Assembly: GCF_900099965.1 (NCBI RefSeq)
Contig: NZ_FNDJ01000018.1
Coordinates: forward strand, 62,001 to 126,000
Reading direction: 5' to 3'
DNA from: Nonomuraea jiangxiensis
GTDB lineage: Bacteria > Actinomycetota > Actinomycetes > Streptosporangiales > Streptosporangiaceae
DNA length: 64,000 nt
The translations under genes and the position numbers were made by a program. A model generated the notes under the pieces. The model was given only the letters and a program-made list of their open reading frames with translations. It was not told where the DNA came from and searched no databases. Positions 26,095 through 34,369 of this stretch are shown piece by piece (position 1 is the stretch's first letter; the number at the start of each line of letters is the position of its first letter).

Positions 26095-27951
26095 TCAGCT
26101 CAGCGTCCACTTCTGGTTGGCGGCGCCCGTGCAGGTCCAGATCTGCAGCCGGGTGCCGTCGGCGCTGCTGTTGCCGGTGACGTCGGCGCACTTGCCGGCG
26201 GCGGGGTTGACCAGGTCCCTGGCCGCGGTGTGGGTCCACTGCTGGTTGGCGCCGCCGGTGCACGTCCACAGCTGGAGCCGGCTGCCGTCGGCCGTGCCGC
26301 GGTCGACCACGTCGAGGCACTTGCCGAGCGCGCGCAACGTGCCGTCGCCCGGGCGGGTCCACCGCTGGGCGGCGCTGCCGTTGCAGGTGTAGAGCTGTAC
26401 GGCGGCGCCGTCGGCGCTACTGCCCCCGGCCACGTCCACGCACTTGCCCGCCAGGCCGACGATCGCGCCCTCGCCGCCGCCCGGGTTGCCGGTCTGCGTG
26501 CCCAACCAGGTGAAGGTCGCGGTGGTGCGGGCGGGCAGCGTGTACGTGAAGGACTGGTTGCCCCAGTTGACCCGGACGGACTGGGCCGACGTGCCGCCGT
26601 TGTGCGCGATCAGCGCCTTGGAGCCGTCGGAGTTGCGCCAGGCGACGTTCTGGACGGTGGCGTTGGCGGTGGAGTCGATCCGGTAGGCCCCCGGCCTGAC
26701 GAACTTGGTGAGGTGGCCGGTGGTGTAGTACTCGATCGTGTAGTCCACCTGGCCCGCGCGGGCGCCACCCTCCTGGACGGTGATCAGGCCGGTGCAGGTG
26801 CCGCAGCCGCCGTTGTGCGGGCCCATGAACTGGTTGAGCGCCAGGCTCCACTTGACGAGGCTGCCGCTCCAGTTACGGGTGTAAGTGACGATGTCGGCCA
26901 TGTCCTCGTTGTGCTGGTTGCCGATCCAGGTGCCGCCCGAGTGCTCGGTGCTGAACTGCCGTACCGACGGATACTGGTTGCGCACCTGCGTGCCGACCGC
27001 CGGGTCGCCGAAATAGCCGTGCCAGGCGATGCCGCCGAACAGCGGGTCGTTGCGCAGGGCCGCATCGGCCAGGATCGGGGAGCCGATCTGGCCGTAGTCG
27101 CCGTAGTTCCAGTCATGCACGAGCACCTTCGTGGTGATCCCGGCGGCGCGGAAGGCGGGATAGACGAAGTTCTTGGTCAGCTCGATCAGGCCGGAGGCGT
27201 TCCAGGACATGCCGGGGTAGTTCATGGCCGTCGGGTTGCCCGCCTGGCAGCAGTTGGGCTCGTTCTGGACCGAGATGTAGTTCACCGGGATGCCGGCGGC
27301 CTGGTAGCTCTGCACATATTTGACCAGGTACTGGGCGTACATGCCGTAGTACTCCCACTTCAGCCAGCCCATCTGGTCCATCCGGCCGTTGTCCTTCATC
27401 CAGCCGGGGGCGCTCCACGGCACGCCCTTGACCCGCAGGGCCGGGTTGAGCTGCTTGGCCTGGGCGGTCAGCAGGCGCACGTCGGTGTCGTAGCCGTTGG
27501 CGCCGAAGTCGTTGAGGTCGCAGCAGGTGTCGTCGAGCGAGACCATGCCGGGGCGCGACAGGTCGGAGGCGCCGATCGGGTTGCGGACGAACGACAGCCC
27601 GATGCCCTCCGTCGGCGAGAACAGCTTGCGCATCGTCGCGTCCCTGGTGGCGGCGCTGACCGGGCCGCCGCGCAGCAGGTACGCGGTCGTGTCCGTGATC
27701 GACGCGCCGCCGCCCTCGAACTGCTGGTACGTGGTGCCCTCGTTGACGGTGATCGTGTGGGCGGCGCTGCCGCCCGCCGGGCCGAAGGCGATGGGGGCCT
27801 GCTGCTGCAGGCCGCGGGTGACGGCACGGCCGCCTGAGTCGCTGGTGGTGGTGAGCCAGACGTTCACGGGTTCGTTGGCCGCGGCGGCCGCCGGAACGGG
27901 CACGGCCAGCGCCAGCGCGGCGGCGCAGAGGAGTGGGAGGAGTCGGGACAC
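26095..27951 (-). CDS. Secreted GH30 glycosidase with C-terminal ricin-type lectin domain
   Basis: A 618-residue secreted enzyme. Residues 1-24 are a Sec signal peptide ending VPAAAAA. The GH30 barrel and side beta-domain span about 45-480: FEGGGASITDTTAYLL, the acid/base Glu in ISVQNEPNCC and the nucleophile Glu in FSTEHSGGTW. A ricin B/CBM13 domain (about 490-618) has three repeats ending in QRW, QQW and QKW. This architecture is seen in actinobacterial endo-beta-1,6-glucanases and beta-glucosylceramidase-like enzymes, suggesting fungal or algal cell-wall glucan as substrate. Its promoter carries a dyad shared with the chitinase gene. Confidence 0.92.
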   Translation of the reverse strand: MSRLLPLLCAAALALAVPVPAAAAANEPVNVWLTTTSDSGGRAVTRGLQQQAPIAFGPAGGSAAHTITVNEGTTYQQFEGGGASITDTTAYLLRGGPVSAATRDATMRKLFSPTEGIGLSFVRNPIGASDLSRPGMVSLDDTCCDLNDFGANGYDTDVRLLTAQAKQLNPALRVKGVPWSAPGWMKDNGRMDQMGWLKWEYYGMYAQYLVKYVQSYQAAGIPVNYISVQNEPNCCQAGNPTAMNYPGMSWNASGLIELTKNFVYPAFRAAGITTKVLVHDWNYGDYGQIGSPILADAALRNDPLFGGIAWHGYFGDPAVGTQVRNQYPSVRQFSTEHSGGTWIGNQHNEDMADIVTYTRNWSGSLVKWSLALNQFMGPHNGGCGTCTGLITVQEGGARAGQVDYTIEYYTTGHLTKFVRPGAYRIDSTANATVQNVAWRNSDGSKALIAHNGGTSAQSVRVNWGNQSFTYTLPARTTATFTWLGTQTGNPGGGEGAIVGLAGKCVDVAGGSSADGAAVQLYTCNGSAAQRWTRPGDGTLRALGKCLDVVDRGTADGSRLQLWTCTGGANQQWTHTAARDLVNPAAGKCADVTGNSSADGTRLQIWTCTGAANQKWTLS

Positions 27952-28005
27952 GGCGAAGTTTCCCTTCCGGGCGGGGGGTGACGCCCCTGTAACTCATGAA
28001 ACAAT

Positions 28006-28020
28006 AAAGAAACTTTCCTT
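28006..28020 (-). promoter_or_regulatory. Candidate operator before GH30 (AAAGAAACTTTCCTT)
   Basis: A near-palindrome centred on GAAACTTTC, 55-69 bp upstream of the GH30 start. The same core occurs at 51009-51017 before the GH18 chitinase. The regulator is not identified; a LacI-type site would normally have a central CG. Confidence 0.5.
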
Positions 28021-28080
28021 GTCATTCAGCACACCAACACGAGTCAGGCAGCGGGTCAAGGGATGTAACAAATGAAACGC

Positions 28081-29106
28081 TCAGCGCGGGACCGGGCCCG
28101 TCGAGCCGCGTACGACCAGTTCGGTGCCCAGCGAGACGTGCAGCGCCTCCAGAGTGTGCCTGCCGAGCAACCGCATCAGCAGCGTGACCCCCATCCGGCC
28201 CATCTCCGCCAGCGGCTGGCGCACGGTGGTGAGCGGCGGCGAGGTCGCCGTGGCGACGTCGATGTCGTCGAACCCCGCCACCGACAGGTCCCCGGGCACG
28301 CGCAGCCCCCGTTCGGCCGCCGCCCACAGCGCCCCGACCGCCATCTTGTCGTTGAAGGCCACCAGCGCCGTGGGCGGCTCGGGCAGGTCCAGCAGCTCGC
28401 CGGCGGCGCGGTGGCCGTGCTCGGCGTTCGGCTCGGGCACGTGGCGCAGCAACTCGGGCGCGGGCAGCACCCCGGCGTCGGCCAGCGAGGCCGTGTAGCC
28501 GGCCAGCCTGGCCTCGCTCGGCAGCCACTCCACCGGGCCGCCGATGATGCCGACCCGGCGGTGGCCCAGCCCGGTCACGTGCGCCATCAGCCTGCGGGCG
28601 CCGGCGAAGTGGGCGGCCGAGACGGCCACGATGTCCTTCGGCGGCGGGGTCCTCGGGTCGATCACCACGAAGGGGAAGCGGTGGTCGCGCAAGCGTACGA
28701 GCTCCTCGCCGGGCTCGGGCGGCAGGATGAGGACCGCGCCCGCGACACCCTGGCGGCCGGGCAGGGCGGGCAGAACGGCGGAGTGCTGGGCCGCCTCCCC
28801 CGCGCCGAGGATCATCTGCATGCCGTGCAGCTCGATGGTCTCCCCCACCGAGGAGACGATGAGCCCGAAGTAGTCCGTGAGCACGTACGGGCAGCGCACG
28901 TAGATCGCGCCCCCGCCTTCCTGCGGCGTGCGCGGGCGCGGCGCCTGGTCGCCGAGCCTGCCGACCGCGCGCAGCACCAGCTCGCGGGTGTGCGGGGCGA
29001 CGTTGGACCGGCCGTTGAGCACGCGCGAGACCGTGGCGATGGACAGGCCGGTCTCGGCCGCGACGTCACGCACCGTCGCGCGCGCCCTGCCCGCCCTCCC
29101 CGCCAT
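28081..29106 (-). CDS. LacI family transcriptional regulator
   Basis: A 341-residue LacI/GalR regulator. The DNA-binding helix-turn-helix and hinge are ATVRDVAAETGLSIATVSRVLNG, and the sugar-binding core shows IYVRCPYVLTDYFG, HRRVGIIGG, ALVAFNDKMAVGAL and VAGFDDIDVATATSPPLTTV. It should repress a carbohydrate-utilisation operon in response to an unidentified sugar. It lies 129 bp upstream of the GH30 gene on the same strand and 23 bp after the DoxX gene, so the GH30 enzyme or the preceding transporter are plausible targets. Confidence 0.92.
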   Translation of the reverse strand: MAGRAGRARATVRDVAAETGLSIATVSRVLNGRSNVAPHTRELVLRAVGRLGDQAPRPRTPQEGGGAIYVRCPYVLTDYFGLIVSSVGETIELHGMQMILGAGEAAQHSAVLPALPGRQGVAGAVLILPPEPGEELVRLRDHRFPFVVIDPRTPPPKDIVAVSAAHFAGARRLMAHVTGLGHRRVGIIGGPVEWLPSEARLAGYTASLADAGVLPAPELLRHVPEPNAEHGHRAAGELLDLPEPPTALVAFNDKMAVGALWAAAERGLRVPGDLSVAGFDDIDVATATSPPLTTVRQPLAEMGRMGVTLLMRLLGRHTLEALHVSLGTELVVRGSTGPVPR

Positions 29107-29129
29107 GCGGGCCCCTGCCGTTCGCGGGG

Positions 29130-29861
29130 TCAGTCGGTGGCGGGGCGGCGGTTGCGGGCCGGGGGCTTCTTACGGCCCGCGACCAGCGTGTCGCCCTCGG
29201 CGGGGGTACGTTCCTCCGTGCGGGGCGGCTCGCCGCCCCGGGCACGCGGCGGGCGCGGGTGCGGGGCCGTGTCCTCACCCGCCGGGGCCGGGGGAGCCTC
29301 GCCCGGGGCAGCGGGTTCCTCGCCCGCGGCCGGGGAAGCCTCCTTCGCGGCCGGGGCGCCGGCGGGTTCGTCCGGCTCGCGCAGCGAGGCGATGACCTGG
29401 TCGGCCTCGGTCTCGGCGGCGAACTCGTCGGCCGCCGCCGACTCCCTGCGCCGGATCACGACCATGTGGTCCACCGACACCCGCCCGGCGCCCACCACGG
29501 CGAGCAGCAGCGAAGCGGCGCCGAGCAGGATCAGCTCGTTCATGGTGATCGGATTGAGCGGCGGGGCCACCAGGAAGACCGCCAGTGCCTCGGCGAAGAG
29601 GATCAGGCCGGTGACGGAGACCGCCAGCCCTGCGATGAGCAGCGCGCCGCCGATGAGCTCGGCGAGCATGGTCACCGTGGCCCAGGCGCCGGGCGCGGGC
29701 GCGCCCTGCTCCAGGAACTTCGCCCCGGTGATTTTCAGCCCGTCTTCCAGCTTGGTCCAGCCATTGGCGAAGAAAATACCGCCCACGCCGACGCGGGCGA
29801 CTAATGCGGCAAGATCACAAAAGGCCTGTTTCACGGTTGATGTCTGCCCTAATCGGGACAT
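29130..29861 (-). CDS. DoxX family membrane protein with long Pro/Ala-rich tail
   Basis: A 243-residue protein. The N-terminal half is a DoxX domain with four hydrophobic segments (ARVGVGGIFFANGW, AELIGGALLIAGLAVSVTGLI, AEALAVFLVAPPL, LILLGAASLLLAVVGAGR). The C-terminal 110 residues are hydrophilic, rich in Pro, Ala and Glu, ending basic (RKKPPARNRRP), and look disordered. DoxX proteins are membrane redox-associated or of unknown function. ATG at 29861 follows GAGGT. It begins 8 bp after the MFS stop, so both are one operon. Confidence 0.82.
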   Translation of the reverse strand: MSRLGQTSTVKQAFCDLAALVARVGVGGIFFANGWTKLEDGLKITGAKFLEQGAPAPGAWATVTMLAELIGGALLIAGLAVSVTGLILFAEALAVFLVAPPLNPITMNELILLGAASLLLAVVGAGRVSVDHMVVIRRRESAAADEFAAETEADQVIASLREPDEPAGAPAAKEASPAAGEEPAAPGEAPPAPAGEDTAPHPRPPRARGGEPPRTEERTPAEGDTLVAGRKKPPARNRRPATD

Positions 29862-29869
29862 GGCATACC

Positions 29870-31399
29870 TCAATCACGGCTGAGCAGCACGGCCACCGCT
29901 ACGGCGGTCAGGGTGAGCAGGACGACGCTGACGACCACGGTCGTGTGCAGGGCGTTCACGAAGGCCCACCGGGCCGCGTCGAGCAGCGCGCCGCCCGCGC
30001 CGCCGCCGACCTCGTGGGCGACGTGGGCGGCCGCGGCGAGCGACTGCCTGGCCTCGTCCATGCCGCCCGGGGACACGCCCGGCACGGTGGGCAGTCCGGG
30101 GGCGTACACGATGGTGGTGATCGTGCCGAGCACGGCCACGCCCAGGCCGGCCCCCAGCTCGTACGCGGTCTCCTCGATGGCGGCGGCACCGCCCGCCTGG
30201 GACTCAGGGGCGGCGGCCATGATCGTGTCGGAGGCGGCCAGCAGCGCCACCTGCACCCCGAACCCGACGCCCACGAAGCAGATCGCCAGCATCACGGGAT
30301 GGCGCTCGACGCCCCAGGTCAGGGTGGGGGTCAGGGCCAGCGCGACGAGCCCGAGGCCGCCGCTCATCGTGGCCCGCATGCCGATCCGGGGCAGGATGTG
30401 GGCGGCGGCGAGCCCGCCCGCGATGGCCGACAGCACCAGCGGCAACATCCTGACCGCCGCGTGCAGCGGGCTGTCGCCCAGCACGAGCTGCAGGTACTGG
30501 GCGAGCATCAGCTGCAGGCCCACCAGCGCGAACACGCCGAACAGCACCCCCGCGACCCCGGTGGAGAACGCCCGCGACCGGAACAGCCCGACCTCCAGCA
30601 GCGGCGCGCGCAGCCGCGTCTGCCGCCGGACGAACGCCACCAGCAGGCCCAGCCCGGCCAGGAACACCAGCAGCGACGCCCACAGCGGCATGAGGCTGCC
30701 CGAGCCCGCCTCCTTCAGCCCGAAGGCCAGCGCCAGGATCCCGAGCACCGACATCACCGCGCTCACGCCGTCCCACGGCCGGTCCTCACGCTCGCGCGAC
30801 TCGGGCAGCAGCCGGACCGCGGCGGGCAGCAGCACCAGCAGGATCGGCACGTTGACGAGGAAGACCGCGCCCCACCAGATGCCGACGAGCACGCCGCCGA
30901 TGAGCGGCCCGACGGCCGCGCCAGCCGCCGCGACGGCGCTCCAGATGCCCAGCGCGACGGCCCGCTCGCGCCGGTCGGTGAACACCTGGCGAATGAGCGA
31001 GAGGGTGGCCGGCATGATCATCGCGCCGCCGACGCCGAGCAACGCCCTGGCCAGGATGAGGGTCAGCGGGGTCGGGGCGAACGCGGCGGCGGCCGAGGCC
31101 ACGCCGAACAGCACGAAGCCGCCCAGGACCAGGCGTTTGCGACCGTATTTGTCGCCGAGCGTGCCGAACAGGATCAGCAGCGGCGCCACCACGAGGGAGT
31201 AGACGTCGATGATCCACAGCAGCTGCACCGCGGACGGTTCGAGCGCCGCCGTGAGCGCGGGCACCGCGATGTGCAGGACCGTGGCGTCGACCGTGATCAG
31301 CAACAGGCTCAGGCAGAGCAGCGTGAGGATGGCCCAGCGGCGGTCCTGGGGCCCGCGGTCGGCAGTCCGTACGGGGGGCGCGGCCTGTGTGACGGTCAT
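29870..31399 (-). CDS. MFS drug-efflux-type transporter, DHA2 (14-TM) family
   Basis: A 509-residue transporter with about 14 hydrophobic segments. DHA2 signatures are VDATVLHIAVPAL in TM1, LWIIDVYSLVVAPLLI, LGDKYGRKRLVL, and motif C in ALGIWSAVAAAGAAVGPLIGG. It most resembles EmrB/QacA-type proton-coupled exporters; the substrate is unknown. ATG at 31399 is preceded by AAGGAGAG, an excellent ribosome-binding site. It heads a minus-strand operon MFS-DoxX-LacI. Confidence 0.9.
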   Translation of the reverse strand: MTVTQAAPPVRTADRGPQDRRWAILTLLCLSLLLITVDATVLHIAVPALTAALEPSAVQLLWIIDVYSLVVAPLLILFGTLGDKYGRKRLVLGGFVLFGVASAAAAFAPTPLTLILARALLGVGGAMIMPATLSLIRQVFTDRRERAVALGIWSAVAAAGAAVGPLIGGVLVGIWWGAVFLVNVPILLVLLPAAVRLLPESREREDRPWDGVSAVMSVLGILALAFGLKEAGSGSLMPLWASLLVFLAGLGLLVAFVRRQTRLRAPLLEVGLFRSRAFSTGVAGVLFGVFALVGLQLMLAQYLQLVLGDSPLHAAVRMLPLVLSAIAGGLAAAHILPRIGMRATMSGGLGLVALALTPTLTWGVERHPVMLAICFVGVGFGVQVALLAASDTIMAAAPESQAGGAAAIEETAYELGAGLGVAVLGTITTIVYAPGLPTVPGVSPGGMDEARQSLAAAAHVAHEVGGGAGGALLDAARWAFVNALHTTVVVSVVLLTLTAVAVAVLLSRD

Positions 31400-31596
31400 G
31401 GCTCTCCTTGCGGGCCGATCCGTGCACTGGGCCCGCACATGCTGTTGGGCGACGGCCGCCGGCGAAATGCGGCTCGGACGCTCACTCTTCCCGAGCCGTT
31501 CCATCCCTGATGCCCGCGCTCCGGCTTGCGTGGCAGCTTAGGCCATGCCAGGCACTTGTCATAGCGGTATCGGCCGATCCACCACGGCCCCGCTAC

Positions 31597-31608
31597 CTCT
31601 CTAGAGAG
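31597..31608. promoter_or_regulatory. Perfect 12-bp palindrome CTCTCTAGAGAG
   Basis: Lies in the divergent gap between the MFS operon and the TPR gene; a candidate operator for either promoter. No cognate regulator is assigned. Confidence 0.4.
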
Positions 31609-31630
31609 ATACAGCCATATGTCGGTACCT

Positions 31631-31644
31631 ATCCAATTTTGGAT
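31631..31644. promoter_or_regulatory. Dyad ATCCAA-TT-TTGGAT
   Basis: Second dyad in the same divergent gap, 22 bp after the first and 13 bp before the ATG at 31657. Could be an operator over the TPR gene start. Confidence 0.35.
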
Positions 31645-31656
31645 CTCCCGCCGATC

Positions 31657-33393
31657 ATGGGTCACGTGGGGATCGATCAAGGTGAAGGTAACGGCAATAT
31701 TCCCGACAGGTCCTCACGCGAGTGGTGCGCCGAAGCCCTGACCAGGCTGAACGCCGGCCGCCCGGAGTCCGCGCTCGACGCCGCCGGGCGGGCCGCGGAC
31801 CTGGATCCGGGGGCGGAGTGGCCGTACCGGCTGATGAGCCTGGCCCACGAGCGGCTGGGCCGCGACGCCGACGCCGTGCTCGCCGCGGAGCAGGCCGCCG
31901 GCCTGGCCCGCGGCTCCTGGTCGGCCCGCCTGCGCCTGGCCGCGAGCCTGCGCCGGGTGCCGGGCCGCTGGTGCGAGGCCGTCGAGGAGGCCGCGCTGGC
32001 CAGGAAGTTCGCGCCGGAGGAGGCCGACCCCGAGGTCATGGCGGGCGACCTGGCCCTGCTGACCGGCGAGCACGCCGAGGCAGAGCGGCGCTACCGGGCC
32101 GCGCTGGAGATCGATCCCGGCCATCCGCAGGCCCGGGTCAACCTGGGCCTGGCCCTGCTGCGCTGGGACCGGCCCCGCCCGCACCACGATCCGGCCTGGC
32201 CGGTGGACCCGCGCGAGACCGGCCGGGCCAGGCGCGCGCTGGAGGTCTGGTCCCGCCAGGTCCGCCTCCTGGCCGCCGTGGCCACGGTCGCGATCGCGAT
32301 GGGCGCTCTCCTCCTCGACCGGGGCGCCGAGGCCCGGCTCGGCGGCCTCGCCGTGCTCGCCCTGCTGGTGCCGCTGACGATCAGACAGGTCCGGCGGGTC
32401 GGCCGCTGGGCGTACGTGCCCGCGATGCTCTCCAGGGACCCCTGGCTGGGCTCGTCCCTGGTGTCGGCCGTGGTGTCGGTGGTGGCGTTCGCCGCCTGGC
32501 TGCTGCTGGCGGCGGTGCCGTCGATGCCCTCCGCGCTCGACCCGGTGTGGGCCGGGCTGGCGGGCCTGGCGGTGCTGGGCTGGCCGGCGCTCGCGGCCCT
32601 GCGCGCGCTGGCCGAGGCGTGGCGCGGGCGTCCCCTGCCGGCGCTGGCCGAGACGGCGAAGGCGAACGAGCGCAGCGCCAGGCGCAACACCGGCGTGACG
32701 TTGTGGATCGTGCTCGGCAGGACCTGGTCGGTGCTGGTGCCGCTGCTGGGCGGGGCGCTCGCGGTGGAGCCCAGGGCCGCCGTGGTGGCGGTGGCGGTGC
32801 CGTACCCCTTGGTGCGCGGTTACCTGCGGGCCCGGCACCGCGACAACGGGGCGCTGCTCGCCGCGATCGCGCTCGTCGTGGCCTCCGCCGCGGCCTGCGC
32901 GGCGGGCGGGCTGCTCGGCTCGGCGTGGGCGTGGCGCGCCGGGCTGGCCGCGCTGGGCGCGGCGGCGGTGGTGTTCGCGGCGCGGGGGCTGCGCTCGTGG
33001 TGGCGCGGCGCCCCCGGGCCGTGGCGGGCCTCCCTGATCATGTGCGACCTGCCCATGGGCGCCGCGCCCTCCGTCACTCTGGACGCCGAGGTCCGCCAGA
33101 CCTTCTCCTACGCCCGCAGCGTCGTCCTGTCCTACGGTGACGGCCACGGGCCCAGGGTCGCCGGGGCGGTGGCGTCCGTGACGCCCTCCGGCGAGCTGCG
33201 CCTGATCGCCGAGACGGCGGCGTGGGCGGCCATCGAGGCCGATCCCCGGGTGGCGGTGTTCGCGACGGACCCGCTGCAGCGCCGGTTCTGGGTGGAGGTA
33301 CGCGGGATCGCGCTGGCCGACTCGGACGTCCTGCGCGTCACGCCCAAACAGGTGTCCGTGGGCGAGTTCCCTGGGCGGCACCAGCGGCGCTGA
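31657..33393 (+). CDS. TPR - polytopic membrane - split-barrel-like fusion protein
   Basis: A 578-residue protein with three parts. Residues about 20-170 form tetratricopeptide-like repeats (SREWCAEALTRLNAGRPESALDAAGRAADLDP, then AEAERRYRAALEIDPGHPQARVNLGLALL split over units). Residues about 190-450 hold seven or eight hydrophobic segments. The C-terminal about 110 residues (VAGAVASVTPSGELRL, DPRVAVFATDP, WVEVRGIAL) look like a pyridoxamine-oxidase-type split barrel, judged by eye. ATG at 31657 is chosen over the far upstream frame start; GTG at 31666 is an alternative. No clear ribosome-binding site. Function unknown; see findings. Confidence 0.7.
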   Translation: MGHVGIDQGEGNGNIPDRSSREWCAEALTRLNAGRPESALDAAGRAADLDPGAEWPYRLMSLAHERLGRDADAVLAAEQAAGLARGSWSARLRLAASLRRVPGRWCEAVEEAALARKFAPEEADPEVMAGDLALLTGEHAEAERRYRAALEIDPGHPQARVNLGLALLRWDRPRPHHDPAWPVDPRETGRARRALEVWSRQVRLLAAVATVAIAMGALLLDRGAEARLGGLAVLALLVPLTIRQVRRVGRWAYVPAMLSRDPWLGSSLVSAVVSVVAFAAWLLLAAVPSMPSALDPVWAGLAGLAVLGWPALAALRALAEAWRGRPLPALAETAKANERSARRNTGVTLWIVLGRTWSVLVPLLGGALAVEPRAAVVAVAVPYPLVRGYLRARHRDNGALLAAIALVVASAAACAAGGLLGSAWAWRAGLAALGAAAVVFAARGLRSWWRGAPGPWRASLIMCDLPMGAAPSVTLDAEVRQTFSYARSVVLSYGDGHGPRVAGAVASVTPSGELRLIAETAAWAAIEADPRVAVFATDPLQRRFWVEVRGIALADSDVLRVTPKQVSVGEFPGRHQRR

Positions 33394-33394
33394 C

Positions 33395-33400
33395 TAGAGT
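33395..33400 (+). promoter_or_regulatory. Probable -10 box (TAGAGT), leaderless
   Basis: TAGAGT ends 8 nt before the ATG at 33409. The whole 18-bp segment to the ATG closely resembles that before the gene at 20804. Confidence 0.5.
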
Positions 33401-33408
33401 CTTGTTCT

Positions 33409-34305
33409 ATGCGTATCCTGCGCACCCCCGAAGAGCGCTTCGCCGATCTGCCCGACTTCCCCTACGAGCCCCGCTACGCCGACGTGCCGGACGGCCTGCG
33501 CATGGCCTACGTCGAGGCGGGCCCGGCCGGCGGCGAGCCCGTCGTGCTGCTGCACGGCGAGCCGAGCTGGTCGTTCCTCTACCGGCACGTCATGCGCGAG
33601 CTGGCCGCGGCCGGGCTGCGCGCCATCGCGGTCGACCTGGTCGGGTTCGGCCGCTCGGACAAGCCCGCCGAGCAGGCCGAGCACACCTACGCCAGGCACG
33701 TCGAGTGGACCCGCGCCCTGCTGCTGGACGCGCTCGGTCTGAGCGGCCTCACGCTGGTCGGCCAGGACTGGGGCGGGCTGATCGGGCTGCGGATCGCCGC
33801 CGAGCACCCGGAGCGGGTGGCCAGGATCGTGGCGGCCAATACGGGCTTGCCCACGGGTGACATTCCCATGCCCGAGGTGTGGCACCGGTTCAGGCAGGCG
33901 GTGCTCCACGCCCCGGAGCTGGACATCGCCCGGCTCATCCAGGCGGGTTGCAAGAGCGAGCTGTCCAAGGAGGTGCGCGCGGCCTACGAGGCGCCGTTCC
34001 CAGACGAGTCGTACAAGGCGGGGCCGCGTGCCATGCCGGGCCTCGTGCCGATCACCCCGGACGACCCCGCCGCGCCCGCCAACCGCGCGGCCTGGCAGGT
34101 TCTCACCACGCTCGACAGGCCGTTCCTGGTGGCGTTCTCCGACGGGGATCCGATCACCGGCGGTATGGCACCCATTCTTCGCAAATCTCTGGCAGGGGCG
34201 TCCGGCCTGCGACATCCTGTGATCACGGGCGCGGGGCACTTCCTCCAGGAGGACGCCGGTACGGAACTCGGGCGGCAGATCGCCGCTTTCGTGACCTCCA
34301 CCTAG
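33409..34305 (+). CDS. Haloalkane dehalogenase-like alpha/beta hydrolase
   Basis: A 298-residue alpha/beta hydrolase of the haloalkane dehalogenase subfamily. The oxyanion/halide motif is LLHGEPSWSFLYR, the nucleophile Asp is in VGQDWGGLIGL (the nucleophile elbow GQDWGG), and the catalytic His is in GAGHFLQEDAG. GEPSW with a Trp after the nucleophile is the halide-stabilising pattern of true dehalogenases, so hydrolysis of a carbon-halogen bond is plausible, though epoxide hydrolases share the fold. It is followed by the AAA gene after 64 bp. Confidence 0.88.
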   Translation: MRILRTPEERFADLPDFPYEPRYADVPDGLRMAYVEAGPAGGEPVVLLHGEPSWSFLYRHVMRELAAAGLRAIAVDLVGFGRSDKPAEQAEHTYARHVEWTRALLLDALGLSGLTLVGQDWGGLIGLRIAAEHPERVARIVAANTGLPTGDIPMPEVWHRFRQAVLHAPELDIARLIQAGCKSELSKEVRAAYEAPFPDESYKAGPRAMPGLVPITPDDPAAPANRAAWQVLTTLDRPFLVAFSDGDPITGGMAPILRKSLAGASGLRHPVITGAGHFLQEDAGTELGRQIAAFVTST

Positions 34306-34369
34306 CGTGTCAGGACCGCCCAACTGCCGCTCCAGTGCGGTATAACCGGGGGCGGACCGGGGAGGCGTG

